From NCBI GenBank assembly GCA_937916415.1, contig CALGGH010000234.1:1-17336 (forward strand): a stretch of 17,336 bases of DNA, read 5' to 3'. Source of the DNA: an uncultured Lachnospiraceae bacterium. GTDB taxonomy: Bacteria > Bacillota > Clostridia > Lachnospirales > Lachnospiraceae. The position numbers were made by a program, and so were the translations under genes. Within the stretch, counting starts at the first letter, position 1; the number at the start of each line of letters is the position of its first letter. This document shows, in pieces, positions 15,159 through 17,336 of this stretch. Under the pieces are notes generated by a model that worked only from the letters and a program-made list of their open reading frames with translations, was not told the DNA's origin and ran no database searches.

Positions 15159-16379
15159 TTATCTTTGTGCGTACTGAGTATCCACTATCTCCCTATATGT
15201 TTCCGGATGCGTCTCATCAAAAATCTCATTGGCCCACATCACCGTGACCAGGTCTTCATCATCCGACAAATTGATGATGTTGTGAGTATATCCCGGCAGC
15301 ATCTGCACGGCCTGTATCTTTTCCCCGGACACCTCATATTCATGCACCGGATACTCCAGGCCGGTTTCCGGATCCATGCCAAGCCTTCGCTCCTGTATCA
15401 GTCCATGTCCCGAAACCACCATGAATATTTCCCACTTGGAGTTGTGCCAATGCTGACCCTTGATGACTCCTGGCTTGGATACGTTGATGCTCACCTGGCC
15501 GGCGCTTTTGGATTTGAGCAGCTCGGTAAAGTGACCGCGCTCATCCTCCGCCATGGGAACGTCATATATGGCCTTTTCCGGCGGCAAGTATGACAGATAG
15601 GTCGAATAAAGCTTTTTGGCAAAGCTGCCCTCAGGAATGTCCGGCAATACCAGGCTCATCGGCTGGTCATGAAATTCATGAAGCAGTTCCGCGATCTCCC
15701 CCAGCCTCACCCGGTGCGTGACCGGCACGTAACAGCACTCTTGTCCATCATCCGGGAGCCTTCTGTGTTCCCTGCCCTCAAGGGCATCCAGCAGTTCGCG
15801 TACTACGTCGTCTATATATGCGAGTTCCAGTTCCGTGGCCGGGTCGTCTATGCGGATGTCCAGGTCCCGGGCTACGTTATGACAAAAAGTGGCAACCACT
15901 GAATTGTAGTTTGGCCTGCACCATTTGCCAAAAACGTTGGGGAAGCGGTATACGAGCGTCCTGACCCCATGCATCCGGCCATATTCAAAAATCAGTTTTT
16001 CACCCGCCAGCTTAGACCGGCCGTATTCGGAATTCTCAAACCTGCCCTTCAGCCCGGCCTGGATCGAAGATGAAAACATGATGGGCGCGGTACTGCCGCA
16101 TGATGCCAGCACGTCCAAAAGCTCTGATGCGAATCCGAAATTACCCTTCATGTATTCATCCGGATCCTTTGGGCGGTTTATTCCAGCCAGGTTATAAACA
16201 AAGTCCGCTCCGGCGCAATACCTCCGCAGTTCACCCGGATCCGAGTCAACGTCGTACTCATAAATCTCATCTATGCGCAGGCCGGGCCTGGTCCTGTCCT
16301 TCCCGTCCCGCAGATTTTTGAGATTCTCTATCAGGTTTAGTCCCAGGAACCCCTTTGCCCCTGTCACGAGTACGTTCAT
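15159..16379 (-). CDS. capF: CapF/FnlB-like UDP-2-acetamido-2,6-dideoxy-hexulose reductase with C-terminal cupin
   Basis: 406 residues. The N-terminal short-chain dehydrogenase fold has the nucleotide loop VTGAKGFLG (5-13) and catalytic Y119-x3-K123 (EYGRSKLAGEK). The C-terminal cupin (about 284-400) has zinc-ligand candidates H310, H312, E317 (GQHWHNSKWE) and H366 (GYTHNI). In Staphylococcus aureus CapF the cupin performs C-3 epimerisation and the dehydrogenase domain reduces C-4, on the path to UDP-N-acetyl-L-fucosamine. The protein is some 35 residues longer than that enzyme as I recall it; a stretch around 26-45 after the nucleotide loop looks inserted. CapE and CapG partners are not in the window and may lie to the right. 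GGAG stands 7 bases before the ATG. Confidence 0.9.
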   Translation of the reverse strand: MNVLVTGAKGFLGLNLIENLKNLRDGKDRTRPGLRIDEIYEYDVDSDPGELRRYCAGADFVYNLAGINRPKDPDEYMKGNFGFASELLDVLASCGSTAPIMFSSSIQAGLKGRFENSEYGRSKLAGEKLIFEYGRMHGVRTLVYRFPNVFGKWCRPNYNSVVATFCHNVARDLDIRIDDPATELELAYIDDVVRELLDALEGREHRRLPDDGQECCYVPVTHRVRLGEIAELLHEFHDQPMSLVLPDIPEGSFAKKLYSTYLSYLPPEKAIYDVPMAEDERGHFTELLKSKSAGQVSINVSKPGVIKGQHWHNSKWEIFMVVSGHGLIQERRLGMDPETGLEYPVHEYEVSGEKIQAVQMLPGYTHNIINLSDDEDLVTVMWANEIFDETHPETYREIVDTQYAQR

Positions 16380-16458
16380 GTATGTGCTCCATTTCTTCGG
16401 ATGCGGGATTCTACGCCTCAGAATGATAATCTCTTAAGTGAGACGATCTTCATTTGCA

Positions 16459-17336
16459 TCAGAATGCCATCTGCCTGAGCATGCGTTCCAAGGCCTCGAA
16501 ATGCTGTTCTTCCATAAAATGGTTTTTGAAATATTCTCGCGCCCGATTTCCGCATTCCGCATAGGAAGCCTTGTCATTCACGAAAGCTTCCAGTGCCTTG
16601 CCCAGGGCCGTCACGTCACCTGCTGCCACGCAGGTGCCGCAGCCGGCTTCCTCTATCACCTCCCGGGCGGCTCCATTTGCCGAAGCAATTATCGCCTTGC
16701 CGGCAGACATGTACGTCTGCAGCTTGCCGGGCAGCGTGTCTCCTATGTGATTGCTGCCGTCCAGCGTCAGCACGCAGGCATCAGCCATCGAATACATGCT
16801 TAAGGATTCATCAAAAGGCTTCGGCCCGTAGAACAGGACGTTACCGGTCAGCCCCAGCTCCGCAGCAAGCCTGCGCACGTTGTCAGCTTCGGAGCCTCCG
16901 CCGACCACGTGCAGCCTCACGTCACCCCTACCCTTAAAAATCTCAAAGGCCCTGATCAGACAGTCAAGGTTCTGTGCCTTGCCGATGTTGCCTATGAACA
17001 AAAAGTCCGTGCCTGATGCGTCAATCCGCTTGGCCGTGTCCATGTCCAGGAGCCGTCCGTCCCCAAACTGCGGCAGATAACTCATCTTTTCCATCGGAAC
17101 GCCATTTACGCGTGACAGGTACTCAAAAAAAGGCTTGGATGAAACTGCCACGTGGTCACATTTATTGTATATGCTCCTGGACCAGGCATGAATGATACCG
17201 TATGCCGGCGTACCCTCCCTTATGTTCATGGCCTTGACGCATTCAGGCCAGATGTCCATGCAATACAGGAACAACGGCTTGCCAAAGCGCCTGCTGAAGG
17301 TGATCCCCGGCATCGCCATCGTAACCGGGGACACCT
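16459..17336 (-). CDS. WbuB-like family 4 glycosyltransferase, N-terminus cut by window edge
   Basis: About 292 codons are visible, open to the window edge; the start lies outside. The opening SPVTMAMPG and CMDIWPECVKA blocks followed by VSSKPF, FIGNIGKAQNLD, HVVGGGSE, DGSNHIGDTLPGKLQTYMSAG and GTCVAAGD match the WbuB/CapL group, which includes L-fucosamine transferases. The next gene is CapF, supporting transfer of an L-FucNAc-type sugar. Roughly 90-110 N-terminal residues are probably missing, judged by the usual family size of about 400. The GTG at 17334 is an internal valine codon, not a start. A 79-bp gap without an obvious promoter separates it from CapF. Confidence 0.87.
   Translation of the reverse strand, partial: VSPVTMAMPGITFSRRFGKPLFLYCMDIWPECVKAMNIREGTPAYGIIHAWSRSIYNKCDHVAVSSKPFFEYLSRVNGVPMEKMSYLPQFGDGRLLDMDTAKRIDASGTDFLFIGNIGKAQNLDCLIRAFEIFKGRGDVRLHVVGGGSEADNVRRLAAELGLTGNVLFYGPKPFDESLSMYSMADACVLTLDGSNHIGDTLPGKLQTYMSAGKAIIASANGAAREVIEEAGCGTCVAAGDVTALGKALEAFVNDKASYAECGNRAREYFKNHFMEEQHFEALERMLRQMAF

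Noticed and set aside
16380..16458. Promoter or terminator between the WbuB-like gene and CapF
   Set aside because: Only a weak 5-bp inverted repeat (16408-16424) without a T-run and no convincing -10/-35 pair was seen; the genes are probably co-transcribed.
1..17336. Mobile elements, CRISPR arrays, tRNA or rRNA genes
   Set aside because: No transposase or integrase motifs, spaced direct repeats, cloverleaf sequences or rRNA-like stretches were recognised on either strand.

Overview
The window looks like an accessory cell-surface glycan locus of a Gram-positive clostridium, probably a Lachnospiraceae member. The evidence is strong GGAGG-type ribosome binding sites, small gaps or ATGA overlaps between genes, a classical anaerobe rubrerythrin, and paralogous three-helix phosphoglycerol transferases. 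Family placement is inference; no rRNA or other taxonomic marker is present. Almost everything is on the minus strand, so transcription runs from high to low coordinates. No tRNA, rRNA, CRISPR array, insertion sequence or integrase was seen.

Right block (17336 down to 11740), a glycan-assembly operon entered in mid-gene: a WbuB-like glycosyltransferase (5' end outside the window), a CapF/FnlB-type reductase-cupin of the UDP-L-FucNAc pathway, a WcaC-like GT4 glycosyltransferase, a hexapeptide acyltransferase, a GT2 glycosyltransferase and a DUF1796 papain-like protein. CapF beside a WbuB-like transferase suggests that the glycan contains an L-fucosamine-type sugar.

Middle (11739 to 10951): a stand-alone DUF5610-like gene with a near-perfect sigma-D/sigma-28 (motility class) -10 element, a 5'UTR inverted repeat and a clear intrinsic terminator.

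Left-centre block (10845 down to 2887), one tightly packed apparent operon of seven genes: rubrerythrin, acyl carrier protein, AMP-forming acyl ligase, iron-type alcohol dehydrogenase, a LuxE-LuxC fusion, a GNAT acetyltransferase and an OpgB/MdoB-like phosphoglycerol transferase. Read together: an acid is activated and loaded on an ACP, reduced to an aldehyde by the LuxE-LuxC fusion, and probably reduced to an alcohol. The same transcript carries two transferases that could place groups on an envelope glycan. There is no luciferase (luxAB) and no luxD, so this is not a light-producing system. This operon is the best candidate here for an undescribed pathway.

Left end (1 to 2880): a membrane-anchored glycerophosphodiester phosphodiesterase on the plus strand sits between two paralogous phosphoglycerol transferase genes on the minus strand; the second transferase runs off the window. 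One enzyme family adds glycerol phosphate and the other can cleave glycerophosphodiesters, so this may be an add-and-trim set. The phosphodiesterase gene has no visible Shine-Dalgarno sequence and a codon-pair habit opposite to that of most neighbours, which suggests separate ancestry.
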